Assembly (NCBI GenBank): GCA_963796155.1
Contig: CAWCKT010000055.1
Location: 25,496 to 89,495, forward strand
DNA: 64,000 nt
Direction: 5' to 3'
From: AP-15 sp963796155
GTDB lineage: Bacteria; Pseudomonadota; Alphaproteobacteria; ATCC43930; CGMCC-115725
In this document: positions 37,301-45,451 of the stretch, piece after piece
Numbering within the stretch: position 1 is the first letter of the stretch
How the letters are laid out: every line of letters begins with the position of its first letter
The notes under the pieces: generated by a model
The model's input: the letters and a program-made list of their open reading frames with translations, nothing else
Database searches by the model: none
Told to the model about the DNA's origin: nothing
Position numbers and translations under genes: made by a program

Positions 37301-37494
37301 TGCGCCACCGACGAGGCCATGATTTCGGGGCTCGCACCCGGCAGGCTGGTGGTGACGCTGATCGTCGGGAAATCGACGTTCGGCAGAGCCGCGACCGGCA
37401 GCAGGTTGTAGCCGATGATCCCGCCGACAAAGAGTGCTGCCATCAACAACGCGGTAGCAATCGGGCGCCGGATAAAAGGCTCCGAGATGCTCAT
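34330..37494 (-). CDS. RND efflux permease (HAE1/MdtB-like)
   Basis: The start ATG 37494 (MSISEPFIRRPIATALLM) overlaps the adaptor's stop by four bases; a long upstream open frame in the same phase is only adaptor antiphase. The ~1054-residue protein has the usual two-fold RND layout, with VAALPNVDFPTISV after TM1, GLVVDDAIVMLENVYRYLE in TM4 and FGFDLSVIAIIGLIMLIGIV in the second half. The N-terminal FIRRPIATALL type is that of the MdtB/MdtC and MexW-like group. It is a different subfamily from the pump at 7,129. Confidence 0.94.
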   Translation of the reverse strand: MSISEPFIRRPIATALLMAALFVGGIIGYNLLPVAALPNVDFPTISVTTSLPGASPEIMASSVAQPLERQFASLPGISQITSYNIEGSSVITLQFALSRDIDGAAGDVQAAINAASGVLPKELPNPPTYKKVNPAEKPVFILGLTSNVMSLPELDQYADLNLAQRVSMLPGIAQVVIFGEQKYAPTVQLNPTEMAARSIGIDDVATAITNNTLEEPVGALQGSEQAYQIGANGQLLQTGPLSRVIVAYRNGAPVRISDIGRVVVGSDVPLQLDWVNNHIGEMIGIWRQAGSNTLQVVDNIKAHLPAFEAGMPPSIKVSVVNDRSLSIGASFTDVKLTLLFTVVLVVLVIFLFLRSFWATVIPSVTVPLSLLGTFPILYFFGDSLDNLSLMGLTLAVGLVVDDAIVMLENVYRYLEQGDDPLTAALKGAGEIGFTIVSITISLIAVFIPVLFMGGIVGRLFREFGVTVSVAIVLSAIIALTLSPMMASLFLVDPRRVKHGRLYRWSEWAFERTLHGYQRTLRGVLKIRLWAMLFNLALIALTGWLVVEIPKGFIPEEDTGIIFGFTKGSPDVSFMGLADLQQRAAAVIMRDPDVVSVGSAIGGGASQGNNTGRLFISLKPWDQRKASEQQIIDRLRPKLAQVPGIHTYLQPLETIQVGGRLTATEYQYTLQDTDLAELQQWAPKVEDKLKTIPGIEDVASDMQLASPQLKIDINRDLATRVGVNPGTIETTLYDAFGQRYVTEVYGNLNTYHVVMELEPQYQKDISALSRLYVHGSGGQLVPVSEFARLVPTTTALSVNHQDQFPAATLSFNLAPGTSLGQAVDRIDQATAEMGLPKTIETSFQGTAQAFESSLSTEPLLIAAAIFAVYIVLGVLYESFIHPVTILMSLPPAGVGALLCLQLFGFDLSVIAIIGLIMLIGIVKKNAIMMIDFAIERRRHEHKSAEEAIVEAAVLRFRPIMMTTMAAIFGILPIALGLGAGASLRQPLGVAVVGGLVVSQALTLFTIPVTYIYMDRLSDWLAGRRGRPAGIAHDHALVPAGNYPRPAVIHHHQPAE

Positions 37495-38744
37495 CGCGGA
37501 ACCACCCCTTGGGTTCCTGACGGGCCGGTCGTGATCCCGGTGCTCCCGACGCCTTCCGCCCCGATTTCCGGCTCGCGCGCATTCATTTGACCCGGTCGTC
37601 CGGCTGCGACGGCGACCCTGACGCCCGGCGTCAGCTCGGCCTGGCCGGAGGCGACAACCTGCTGCCCGGCCGCGAGCCCCTTGCCGGTGATCAAGGCGCG
37701 TCCGTTCTCGACTTGGGTGATCGTCACCGGGACCGGCTCGACCGTCGAATTCGGCGCGATCCGATAGACGAACGGGCCGCTCGGTCCCATCAGCACTGCC
37801 CCCGCCGGAACCGTGATGCCGTTCTTGACGACCCTCAGCACGAGATGGGCGTTGACGAACTCGCCCGGCCACAGCGCGGCGTCGTTGTTGGCAAATTGGG
37901 CCTTCAACGTCACCGTCCCGGTGTTCTGGGCGACCTCATTGTTGATGACTTTGAGAACGCCCTCGGAAAGCTGCCGGTTGTCGTCGCCGTTGAAAGCCAG
38001 CACCGAAAGCGGATGCTGCGCCATTGCCGCCCGGATGCGGTCGAGGTCCTGCTCCGGGACGGTGAACGTCAGATAGATCGGCTTGATCTGGGTCACAACA
38101 ACGAGCGGGGTCGCGGCACTAGCCTGCACCAGATTGCCGATATCGACGAGACGCAGTCCGGTTATGCCGTCGATCGGCGAGGTGATCGCGGAGTAGGCGA
38201 CGTTCAGTTTGGCGGCGTCGATTTGCGCTTGGTCGGACTGCACCGAGGCGACCAGCTGATCGACGGTCGCCTTTTGGGTATCGTATTGCTGTTGGGTTAC
38301 CGCCAAGTGGGTGTTCACCAGCGCCGCGTATCGGGTCAGAATGAGCTTTGCGTTTTCGAGATTGGCCTCGTCCTTGGCCTTGTTCGCCTCGGCCTGCTCG
38401 AGCTGCGCCTGATAGGGCCGCGGGTCGATCTGCACGAGCAGATCGCCCGCATGGACGTACTGGCCTTCGGTGTAGGCAACTTTGGTGATGTTGCCGTCGA
38501 CCCGGCTTTTGACCGTGACCGTGTTGAAGGCCTGAACCGAGCCGATCCCGCGTACGATGATCGGCACATCCTTGGCCTCGGTCGTGGCTGCGAGAACCGG
38601 AACCGCCTGCTGACCGCCTTGCAGCGTGCTCTGCTCCTGCGCCGCTGTAGCGGTCTCGCTGCCGCGCGGCGCGAGCCGCCAGCTCGCAGTTGCGATGGCG
38701 AGGACCAACCCCAGCATCAACAGCAGCTTGATTGAAAGCCGCAC
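37491..38744 (-). CDS. RND efflux periplasmic adaptor (MdtA-like)
   Basis: The protein (417 aa) has an N-terminal membrane anchor (LLLMLGLVLAIATASWRLA), then lipoyl and hairpin regions: VKSRVDGNITKVAYTEGQYV, a coiled coil at ~105-165, and ITSPIDGITGLRLVDIGNLV. The barrel domain contains VVTQIKPIYLTFTVPEQDL, very typical of MdtA. It is translationally coupled to the permease (stop/start overlap TGA/ATG), making a two-gene pump operon; an outer-membrane channel must be encoded elsewhere. Confidence 0.93.
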   Translation of the reverse strand: MRLSIKLLLMLGLVLAIATASWRLAPRGSETATAAQEQSTLQGGQQAVPVLAATTEAKDVPIIVRGIGSVQAFNTVTVKSRVDGNITKVAYTEGQYVHAGDLLVQIDPRPYQAQLEQAEANKAKDEANLENAKLILTRYAALVNTHLAVTQQQYDTQKATVDQLVASVQSDQAQIDAAKLNVAYSAITSPIDGITGLRLVDIGNLVQASAATPLVVVTQIKPIYLTFTVPEQDLDRIRAAMAQHPLSVLAFNGDDNRQLSEGVLKVINNEVAQNTGTVTLKAQFANNDAALWPGEFVNAHLVLRVVKNGITVPAGAVLMGPSGPFVYRIAPNSTVEPVPVTITQVENGRALITGKGLAAGQQVVASGQAELTPGVRVAVAAGRPGQMNAREPEIGAEGVGSTGITTGPSGTQGVVPR

Positions 38745-38852
38745 TCGAACTCACCTTTGACGTGCCTCACCAGTAAACAGCACGTCGCCACAAAGGGTTC
38801 TTAGGCGAGCGCCTCCCGGGACATCCCGGCGCGGGCGGCAGGGCCGGGCGGC

Positions 38853-39605
38853 TCAGAACGCATAGCGGCGCAGACCGCCATCCACCGGGATGACCGCGCC
38901 GCTGATGTAGTGCGCGAGAGGTGAAGCCAGGAACACAGCCAGCACCGCGAGGTCCTCGGGCTCGCCATAGGCGCCGGCCGGGATCTCGGCTGCGGCATGG
39001 CTCTTGCGGTACTCTTCGGGGTAGTTGCGCCGGATCTGCTCGCTCATGATCCGCCCGGGCGGGATGGAATTGACGGTGATCCCGTATTTGCCGACGTCGC
39101 GCGACAGGCCTTTGGCCCAGGCGTGGACCGCGGCCTTGGCGGAAAAGGCGGCGTTGAGCCGGTCGGGTTCCGATTTGCCGGTGATGTTGATGATGCGGCC
39201 CCAGCCGCGCTCCATCATCTGCGGAAGCAGAGCATGCGTGATCTGGCGCTGCCGGGTGAAATTAAGCGTGATCGCTTCCTCCCAACGCTCCTCCGACGCA
39301 TCGAAGGGCAGCGGACGGCTGCCTCCCGCACAATTGACCAGGATGTCGACGTGACCGAGGCCGGCGAGTGCCGCATCGCGCAACTTCGTTGCCGCATCCG
39401 GAGCCATGATGTCCTGGGTGATCAGCAGCGGGCGCCGTCCCTGGCCTCGCTCGATCTCGCTTGCGAGCTCATCGAGAAGATGGGTCCGGCGCGCCACTGC
39501 TGCGACTTCGACACCTTCGGCAGCCAACCCTTTCGCGATCGCGCGGCCAATCCCCATGCTCGCGCCGGTGACGAGTGCGGTCTTTCCAACAAGCTGCAGG
39601 TCCAT
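38853..39605 (-). CDS. SDR-family oxidoreductase with Phe in place of catalytic Tyr
   Basis: The protein (250 aa) is a classical short-chain dehydrogenase. The cofactor motif is TGASMGIGRAIAKG, the NNAG-equivalent is NCAGGSR, and the end has GAVIPVDGGLRRY. The active site reads ITGKSEPDRLNAAFSAKAA: Lys of YxxxK is kept, but the Tyr position is Phe. This occurs in a subset of annotated 3-oxoacyl-ACP-reductase-like proteins and raises doubt about normal dehydrogenase chemistry. It is monocistronic. Confidence 0.88.
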   Translation of the reverse strand: MDLQLVGKTALVTGASMGIGRAIAKGLAAEGVEVAAVARRTHLLDELASEIERGQGRRPLLITQDIMAPDAATKLRDAALAGLGHVDILVNCAGGSRPLPFDASEERWEEAITLNFTRQRQITHALLPQMMERGWGRIINITGKSEPDRLNAAFSAKAAVHAWAKGLSRDVGKYGITVNSIPPGRIMSEQIRRNYPEEYRKSHAAAEIPAGAYGEPEDLAVLAVFLASPLAHYISGAVIPVDGGLRRYAF

Positions 39606-39937
39606 ATCTCTCCTCCGAACAGCCGGGCGCCAAACTGACGATCAGGTGTGCCGTCGGCAAGCTGCCGTGACCCACCCCGGGGCGGCGGTCCCCGACGGGA
39701 CGGCGGGCTGACGCCCTGCGCGGTATGGAAGCGGCTGCGCAGCCTGAACGGGTAGCCACAGATGGGCCGCAGGTATGGCCGTTTGGCACGGCCTTGGCTT
39801 TCGGTGACGCCGCCGAGCGGAATTGCTTCCCTGCTGAATTCGTTGCCTAGTGTGACGCGGTTCACACGCTTGCCACGAATTTGCCCGATGATCGTGATTT
39901 CGGCGGCTCAAGAAACCTGCGAGAAAAGGAGGTCTAT
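39606..39937. other. Intergenic stretch without a recognisable gene
   Basis: About 330 bp between the SDR and a possible small ORF. Short open frames here have no family resemblance or ribosome site. G+C-rich dyads are present around 39,670-39,720. Confidence 0.5.
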
Positions 39938-40090
39938 GTGGCTCCGACACTAGAGGCTCGCGCTACCGACGCTCAACAACAGCGGGTGGGGCTTCTGCAA
40001 TGCCCACCGCACTGGGAACAGATCATGACTTTGCCGGATTATTCCGGACAACGGGTATGGAATGTTCCCCGATCGGAGTGCGCGAGGTGA
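39938..40090 (+). CDS. Possible 50-residue protein
   Basis: GTG 39938 lies five bases after a strong AAAAGGAGG ribosome site. The peptide begins VAPTLEARATDAQQQRV and includes LLQCPPHWEQ. No family is recognised. The strong ribosome site is the main support. It ends ~245 bp before ctrA; the stretch 40,091-40,334 then holds the ctrA promoter region. Confidence 0.4.
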   Translation: MAPTLEARATDAQQQRVGLLQCPPHWEQIMTLPDYSGQRVWNVPRSECAR

Positions 40091-40250
40091 ATCGAGGGCG
40101 GCAGGATGGAGGGCGGCTGCTCCATAATCCGGCAGAAAACCTAGGGCGAACTCCGGATAGCGCCTCGCCGATCCGTCCATTACGTGCGTGTAGTGGATGA
40201 GCCGTCACGCTGCCACCCGGCAAACGTGAACATATGTTTTCGATTCTCTG

Positions 40251-40266
40251 ATAACGAGTTGTTAAC
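40251..40266. promoter_or_regulatory. CtrA-type operator upstream of ctrA
   Basis: ATAA-N7-TTAAC at 40,251-40,266 differs by one base from the CtrA consensus TTAA-N7-TTAA(C). It lies 69 bp before the ctrA start, and a second TTAAC half-site is at 40,285-40,289. This suggests autoregulation, as known in Caulobacter. Confidence 0.55.
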
Positions 40267-40334
40267 CGCTCCTGGTAATCCTGGTTAACGAAGGCCCCGC
40301 CGGTACCTGTTGCCGGCCGAACCCGGAGGCTCTT

Positions 40335-41084
40335 ATGCGCGTGCTTCTAGTCGAGGATGATGCAGCAACCGCCGCCGGCATCAAGATGATGCTGGGGAAA
40401 GAGAATTTCATATGCGATACCACCGATCTCGGCGAGGACGGCCTGGAGATCGGCAAGCTCTACGATTACGATATCATTCTCCTCGATCTGATGCTTCCCG
40501 ACATCGACGGCTACGAGGTGCTGCGCCGCTTGCGCGCGGCGCGCGTGCGCACGCCGATCCTGATCCTCTCGGGCCTCGCCGAGCTCGACCACAAGATCAA
40601 GGGTCTCGGTTTCGGCGCCGACGATTTTCTTACCAAGCCCTTCGATCGCCGGGAACTGGTCGCGCGCATACAGGCGATCGTGCGCCGTTCCAAGGGCCAC
40701 TCTAAATCGATGATCCGCACCGGCAAGCTTATCGTCAATCTGGACACCCGCATTGTCTCGGTCGATGACCAGCCGGTGCATCTAACCGGCAAGGAGTACG
40801 GCATCCTGGAGTTGTTGAGCCTACGCAAGGGCACGACCCTGACGAAGGAAATGTTTCTTAATCACCTCTATGGGGGCATGGACGAGCCCGAGCTCAAGAT
40901 CATCGATGTCTTCGTTTGCAAGCTGCGCAAGAAGCTCGCCCAGGCGACCGGCGGCAAGCACTACATCGAAACGGTTTGGGGCCGCGGCTATGTGCTGCGT
41001 GACCCGGTAGAGACAACGGCCACGCTAGCACCCGGAGCCAGCCAGGCGAATACCGGCGCGCGAGCCGGTTCGGCAGCAGCTTAG
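40335..41084 (+). CDS. ctrA: Cell-cycle response regulator CtrA
   Basis: The protein (249 aa) begins MRVLLVEDDAATAAGIKMML and aligns with Caulobacter CtrA throughout. The phospho-acceptor is Asp51 in YDIILLDLMLPD, and the OmpR-type winged helix contains TGKEYGILELLSLRKGTTLT and MDEPELKIIDVFVCKLRKK, which are almost invariant in CtrA. CtrA controls replication, motility and division genes in alphaproteobacteria. The C-terminus ends in Ala-Ala after a variable Ala/Gly-rich tail, like the ClpXP degron of Caulobacter CtrA. The stop overlaps the convergent chpT stop by four bases. Confidence 0.97.
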   Translation: MRVLLVEDDAATAAGIKMMLGKENFICDTTDLGEDGLEIGKLYDYDIILLDLMLPDIDGYEVLRRLRAARVRTPILILSGLAELDHKIKGLGFGADDFLTKPFDRRELVARIQAIVRRSKGHSKSMIRTGKLIVNLDTRIVSVDDQPVHLTGKEYGILELLSLRKGTTLTKEMFLNHLYGGMDEPELKIIDVFVCKLRKKLAQATGGKHYIETVWGRGYVLRDPVETTATLAPGASQANTGARAGSAAA

Positions 41085-41821
41085 TCGGCGCGGGCGACCG
41101 CGGCCAGCTGGAACCGCCCGGGCTCTGACGCGCGAATCAGGCGGTACCCGAGCGCCTCGGCGAGAAGGCCGGTGAAATAGGCTTGGATGGTTCGGGAGGT
41201 GAGCGCATCGATCGGCGCCGCGAGAAGCAGCGCCGCGCTTGCCTCGGGTGATAGAGCCGCGGTCGCGCCGATCGCTTCGAGAGCGAGGCCCGCGGGGCCA
41301 CCGGCGAGAACGAGGCTGCCGCTCCCGGAGAGCGCTTCGGCCCCGATCAGCAACAGGTTGCAGGCGAGTTTCTGCCGGTCGAGCGGCAGAGCCCGAGTGC
41401 TCTCGGTGTAATCACAAGCGATCCGCGTCCCTTCGAAAAGGCGGCTCGCGAGGTCGCCTGGCGCCAAGCCGACCATCCCCCCGCGATGACCAAAACCATA
41501 GGCGAAACGGTAGAATTGTAGCCGGTTGGCGGCCCGACGCGCGCTGTCGCCGACCAACGCGATGGCTCCGTGCGCAAAGTCCTGGTCTTCCCCGGCTCTC
41601 GCAGGGGCAAGTTCCTCGGCGAGGAGCTCAACCCCATTGTTGATCGCCGCGATCGGCCCGCTCAACTCGTGGCACAAACGAGCGGTCAGCAGCTCCAACA
41701 CGCGCATATCGAGATTGCGGGCAACCGCACCACGAGGCAGCTCGCGCGCTATAGACGTTTGATCGGCAACCCCCGCGAACGCCGATCTGAACGAAAAGCG
41801 GTCGATACGCTGCCGGCCCAT
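41081..41821 (-). CDS. chpT: Histidine phosphotransferase ChpT
   Basis: The frame encodes up to 246 aa; family length and alignment favour the internal ATG at 41707 (MRVLELLTARLCHE). The dimerisation-helix motif LCHELSGPIAAINNGVELL carries the phospho-His (His51 of the long form), and the second half has a degenerate HATPase-like fold. ChpT shuttles phosphate from CckA to CtrA and CpdR. Here it is encoded tail to tail with ctrA, which strongly supports the assignment. No strong ribosome site is seen at either start. Confidence 0.88.
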   Translation of the reverse strand: MGRQRIDRFSFRSAFAGVADQTSIARELPRGAVARNLDMRVLELLTARLCHELSGPIAAINNGVELLAEELAPARAGEDQDFAHGAIALVGDSARRAANRLQFYRFAYGFGHRGGMVGLAPGDLASRLFEGTRIACDYTESTRALPLDRQKLACNLLLIGAEALSGSGSLVLAGGPAGLALEAIGATAALSPEASAALLLAAPIDALTSRTIQAYFTGLLAEALGYRLIRASEPGRFQLAAVARAD

Positions 41822-41959
41822 CTGCGAACCACCACTCGAGGCGCGAAACCCGTCCCATAACCCACCCGACGTCAGCAGCCCGTCCCGCCGTTACGACAGA
41901 CGGGTGTCCGGGATGCGCTGCAGGCGGCTCGGGGCAGAGGGTTGGGATGAAACGCGGGC

Positions 41960-42574
41960 TCAGCCCGCGGCCGTTTGCAGCAGTGCCGCAGCGGCGTCGA
42001 AATCCTCGGGCCGGTTGGCGTTGAAGAAGGGGTCGACCGGCTGGTCGGCGAAGGGCACCGTCACCAGCCTGTGGCGCGCAGTCCACAGATCGACCTTACG
42101 GATCCCCTCTTCGACCACTGCGCGGCGGAGGTCTTCGCGCAGCCGCACCGGCCACAGCCCAAAGACCGGGTGCGCGCGACCGCCCGACGCGGCGCAGGCG
42201 AGATCGGCACGCGCTTCCTTGAGCCCGGCGGCGAGCCGCGCAACGAGATCGGCGGGCAGGAACGGTGCGTCAGTTGCGACGCTCGCGACATAACCGCAAT
42301 CCGGACGGTGCGATGCGGCCCAATCGAGCCCGGCCAGCACACCGGCCAGCGGGCCGGCGAAGCCGGGCACGCTGTCGGCCATCACCGGCAAGGCATAGCG
42401 GGCAAAGCGGCCGGGATCGCCATTGACGTTGAGCACGAGCGTGTCGACCTGCGGCCGCAACCGCTCGATGACCCGGTCGAGCAGAGGGATCCCATCGAGC
42501 GGACGCAAGGCCTTGTCGCCGCCGCCCATGCGCCGGGACTGCCCGCCGGCAAGCAGCAGCCCGACGATCTTCAC
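41960..42574 (-). CDS. mobA: Molybdenum cofactor guanylyltransferase
   Basis: GTG 42574 gives 204 aa and overlaps the fdhD stop by four bases; the frame is open upstream only by chance. The nucleotidyltransferase signature is GLLLAGGQSRRMGGGDKAL at the N-terminus. The later VNGDP, DSVPGFAGPLAGVLAGLDW and VATDAPFLPADLV motifs fit MobA. It attaches GMP to molybdopterin to give MGD cofactor, which formate dehydrogenase needs. This agrees with coupling to fdhD. Confidence 0.94.
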   Translation of the reverse strand: MKIVGLLLAGGQSRRMGGGDKALRPLDGIPLLDRVIERLRPQVDTLVLNVNGDPGRFARYALPVMADSVPGFAGPLAGVLAGLDWAASHRPDCGYVASVATDAPFLPADLVARLAAGLKEARADLACAASGGRAHPVFGLWPVRLREDLRRAVVEEGIRKVDLWTARHRLVTVPFADQPVDPFFNANRPEDFDAAAALLQTAAG

Positions 42575-43452
42575 GGTGAGTCTTCGGCAAGGCTCGCCTT
42601 GCGGGCGAGGCGCGGATGCTCCTCTTCGACGGTCCGGACGTCGCCGTCGAAGACGATGCGCTCGCTGCCGGCGAGCGCCACGAAGCGTTTCCCCTTGGCG
42701 CGGCCGATCAAGGTAAGGCCGGCCTGCCGCGCGAGGTCGACGCCCCAGGCGGTAAATCCCGAGCGCGAGATCAGGATCGGGATGCCCATCTGCACGGTCT
42801 TGATCACCATCTCCGAGGTCAGGCGGCCGGTGGTGTAGAAGATCTTGCCGGTCGGGTAGACACGGTGGAGGTGCATGTAGCCGGCGATCTTGTCGATTGC
42901 ATTGTGGCGGCCGACGTCCTCCATGTAGAGGAGCGGCCGGTCCTCCTCGCACAGCACGCAACCGTGGATCGCCCCGGCGGCGAGATAGAGGCTCGGCGCG
43001 GTATTGATCTTGCGGGTCAGAGCGTAGAGCCAGGAGGTGCGCAGCACCGCTTCCGGGTCGAGCCGAACCTCTTCGAATTTCTCCATCAGATCGCCGAACA
43101 CGGTGCCCTGGGCGCAGCCCGAGGTCAGCGTCTTCTTCTTCAGCTTGTCCTCGAAATCGGTTTCGCGATCGGTGCGGACGACGACGGTCTCGAGCTCGTC
43201 GTCGTAATCGATGCCGGTGATCCGATCCTGGGGCCGCAGCATATTCTGGTTGAGCAGATAGCCGACCGCGAGATAGTCCGGATGGTCGCCGATGGTCATC
43301 ATCGTGACGATCTCGCGTCCGTTCAGAAACAGGGTCAGCGGGCGCTCCATGACGACGGCGGTCTCGATTGGCCGGCCTTCGTGGTCGATGCCGCTTACCG
43401 TGCGGGTCAGCCGCGGATCGTCGGGCTGCGGGCGCACCGTGAATTCCTTCAT
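42571..43452 (-). CDS. fdhD: Formate dehydrogenase accessory sulfurtransferase
   Basis: ATG 43452 (MKEFTVRPQPDDPRLT) gives 293 aa. Family motifs: ERPLTLFLNGREIVTMM, HPDYLAVGYLLNQ, DVGRHNAIDKIAGYM, and FYTTGRLTSEMVIKT. FdhD moves sulfur from IscS to the Mo cofactor of formate dehydrogenase. The usual two-Cys motif is reduced to one Cys (TSGCAQGTVFG) in this protein. It is divergent from moaA with ~207 bp between starts and coupled to mobA. Confidence 0.95.
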   Translation of the reverse strand: MKEFTVRPQPDDPRLTRTVSGIDHEGRPIETAVVMERPLTLFLNGREIVTMMTIGDHPDYLAVGYLLNQNMLRPQDRITGIDYDDELETVVVRTDRETDFEDKLKKKTLTSGCAQGTVFGDLMEKFEEVRLDPEAVLRTSWLYALTRKINTAPSLYLAAGAIHGCVLCEEDRPLLYMEDVGRHNAIDKIAGYMHLHRVYPTGKIFYTTGRLTSEMVIKTVQMGIPILISRSGFTAWGVDLARQAGLTLIGRAKGKRFVALAGSERIVFDGDVRTVEEEHPRLARKASLAEDSP

Positions 43453-43659
43453 GAGCTGATGATGGGTCGCAGCGCCGTCCGCCGCAAGCCGCCAAATGCC
43501 ATGCTTTGTGGTATGAGGTGCGGTGGTATGAGGTCCGTCGACCGGGTCCCGCGGAAGCCGCCGAGGTGGCGCGGAATAATCACGACGCGATCGGGGGCGA
43601 CATTTCCCGATCGAGCCCCTATCTTTAACAGAGCACCCAGGGGTGCGAACGAGAAAACC

Positions 43660-44652
43660 ATGATCGACCCGTTCGGACGGACCATCACCTATCTGCGCGT
43701 ATCTGTTACCGACCGGTGCGACTTCCGCTGTGTCTATTGCATGGCGGAAGAGATGACTTTTCTGCCGAAGGCCGAGTTGCTGACGCTCGAGGAACTCGAC
43801 CGCGTGTGCAGCGCGTTCGTCCGGCTCGGCGTCAGGAAGCTGCGTCTGACCGGCGGCGAGCCTCTGGTCCGCCGCAACATCATGGCGCTCTTTCGCACGC
43901 TCGGCCGTCACCTCGCCACCGGTGCGCTCGACGAGCTGACCTTGACGACCAACGGGAGCCAGCTCGCCCGCTACGCCGCCGAGCTGCACGATTGTGGCGT
44001 GCGCCGGGTCAACGTCTCCGTCGACACGCTGGACCCAGCGAAATTCACCGAGATCACTCGCCGCGGACGCCTTGATACAGTGCTCGAAGGGCTCGCGGCG
44101 GCAAAGGCGGCGGGCCTCGCTGTCAAGATCAACACCGTGGCGCTGCGCGGCGTCAACGAGGACGAGCTCGACGATCTCGTCGCCTGGACCGGTGACGAGG
44201 GGTTCGACCTCGTGGTGATCGAAGTCATGCCGATGGGCGATATCGGCGGCGAGAACCGGCTCGACCAGTATCTGCCGTTGTCGCTCGTGCGCGCCCGGCT
44301 GCAACGGCGGTGGACGCTCGACGAGAGCGACTATCGCACCGGCGGCCCGGCGCGCTACGTCACCGTGCGCGAGACCGGCCGGCGGCTCGGCTTCATCACC
44401 CCCTTGACCCATAATTTCTGCGAGAGCTGCAACCGTGTGCGGATGACCTGCACCGGCACGCTCTATATGTGCCTCGGCCAGGAGGATGCGGCAGATCTGC
44501 GCACGCCGCTGCGCCAATCCGAAGGGGATGGCGCGCTCGAAGCGGCGATCCGCGAAGCGATCGATCGCAAGCCTCGCGGACACGACTTCATCATCGACCG
44601 TCGCCACAACCGGCCCGCCGTCGCCCGGCATATGAGCGTGACCGGCGGGTGA
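43660..44652 (+). CDS. moaA: GTP 3',8-cyclase (molybdopterin biosynthesis)
   Basis: ATG 43660 gives 330 aa. The radical-SAM cluster is Cys20, Cys24 and Cys27 in TDRCDFRCVYC. The second cluster uses NFCESCNRVRMTCTGTLY, and the protein ends in the conserved Gly-Gly (SVTGG) needed for activity. It converts GTP to 3',8-cyclo-GTP, the first step of molybdopterin synthesis. An in-frame extension upstream is only the antisense of fdhD. It is coupled to nadK by a GTGA overlap. Confidence 0.97.
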   Translation: MIDPFGRTITYLRVSVTDRCDFRCVYCMAEEMTFLPKAELLTLEELDRVCSAFVRLGVRKLRLTGGEPLVRRNIMALFRTLGRHLATGALDELTLTTNGSQLARYAAELHDCGVRRVNVSVDTLDPAKFTEITRRGRLDTVLEGLAAAKAAGLAVKINTVALRGVNEDELDDLVAWTGDEGFDLVVIEVMPMGDIGGENRLDQYLPLSLVRARLQRRWTLDESDYRTGGPARYVTVRETGRRLGFITPLTHNFCESCNRVRMTCTGTLYMCLGQEDAADLRTPLRQSEGDGALEAAIREAIDRKPRGHDFIIDRRHNRPAVARHMSVTGG

Positions 44653-45425
44653 GCGCTTCACCGCCGCCGCGGATCGCGGTCGTCGCGGCCGAGACCGAAG
44701 CCGCGCAACAGGCGCTCGAGGAGCTGTGCGGCCGCTACAACTGCGTCCCCCCCGAGCGCGCCGAAGTCATCATTCCGCTGGGCGGCGACGGGTTTATGCT
44801 GGAGAGCTTGCATCGCTTCCTGTCGCAGAGGGTGCCGATCTTCGGCATGCATCGGGGCAGCGTCGGTTTCCTGATGAACCCCTACCGGCCGGATGGGCTG
44901 GTGCAGCGCCTCGCCGCCGCCCAACCGGTCGTGCTCCATCCGCTCGAGATGAGCGCGGTCTGCGAGCACGGCACAAAGTGCCGCGCGCTTGCCTTCAACG
45001 AGGTCTCACTGCTGCGCGAGAGCCGGCAGGCGGCAAAGTTTCAAGTCAGCGTCGATGGGGTCGTGCGGATCGATGAGCTGATGGCGGATGGCATCCTGGT
45101 CGCGACACCAGTCGGCAGCACCGCCTACAATCTCTCGGCGCATGGCCCGATTATCCCGCTCGGGGCGGGCGTCCTCGCCTTGACCCCGATCAGCGCCTTC
45201 CGCCCTCGTCGCTGGCGCGGCGCGCTGTTGCCTCACCAGGCAAAGGTCAGGATCGACGCGTTGGAGACCGACAAGCGCCCGGTCAGCGCCGTCGCCGATT
45301 TTACCGAGGCACGTGATGTCGTCACCGTCGATATCCACGAGAATCGCCATATCTCGATGACCCTGCTTTTCGACCGAGAGTTCAATCTCGAAGAGCGGGT
45401 GCTCAAGGAGCAGTTCGCCTCCTGA
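44649..45425 (+). CDS. nadK: NAD kinase
   Basis: GTG 44649 overlaps the moaA stop and gives 258 aa. Motifs of the diacylglycerol-kinase-like NAD kinase fold: IIPLGGDGFMLESLH (GGDG), MHRGSVGFLMN (NxGxxGFL equivalent, here with Arg), FNEVSLLRE (NE/D) and DGILVATPVGSTAYNLSAHG. It phosphorylates NAD to NADP. Length is slightly short but typical for alphaproteobacteria. Confidence 0.95.
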   Translation: MSASPPPRIAVVAAETEAAQQALEELCGRYNCVPPERAEVIIPLGGDGFMLESLHRFLSQRVPIFGMHRGSVGFLMNPYRPDGLVQRLAAAQPVVLHPLEMSAVCEHGTKCRALAFNEVSLLRESRQAAKFQVSVDGVVRIDELMADGILVATPVGSTAYNLSAHGPIIPLGAGVLALTPISAFRPRRWRGALLPHQAKVRIDALETDKRPVSAVADFTEARDVVTVDIHENRHISMTLLFDREFNLEERVLKEQFAS

Positions 45426-45451
45426 GTGTCGGCACCGGAACCCGACCCGGA

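Noticed and set aside
37495..37872. N-terminal extension of the second RND permease
   Set aside because: It overlaps the adaptor gene in another frame, and RND permeases start with the MSISEPFIRRP segment at 37,494.
42616..43659. Long N-terminal extension of moaA
   Set aside because: It is antisense to fdhD; MoaA proteins start at the ATG at 43,660.
42571..44661. 696-codon minus-strand frame containing fdhD
   Set aside because: The part upstream of 43,452 is antisense to moaA; FdhD homologues start at 43,452.
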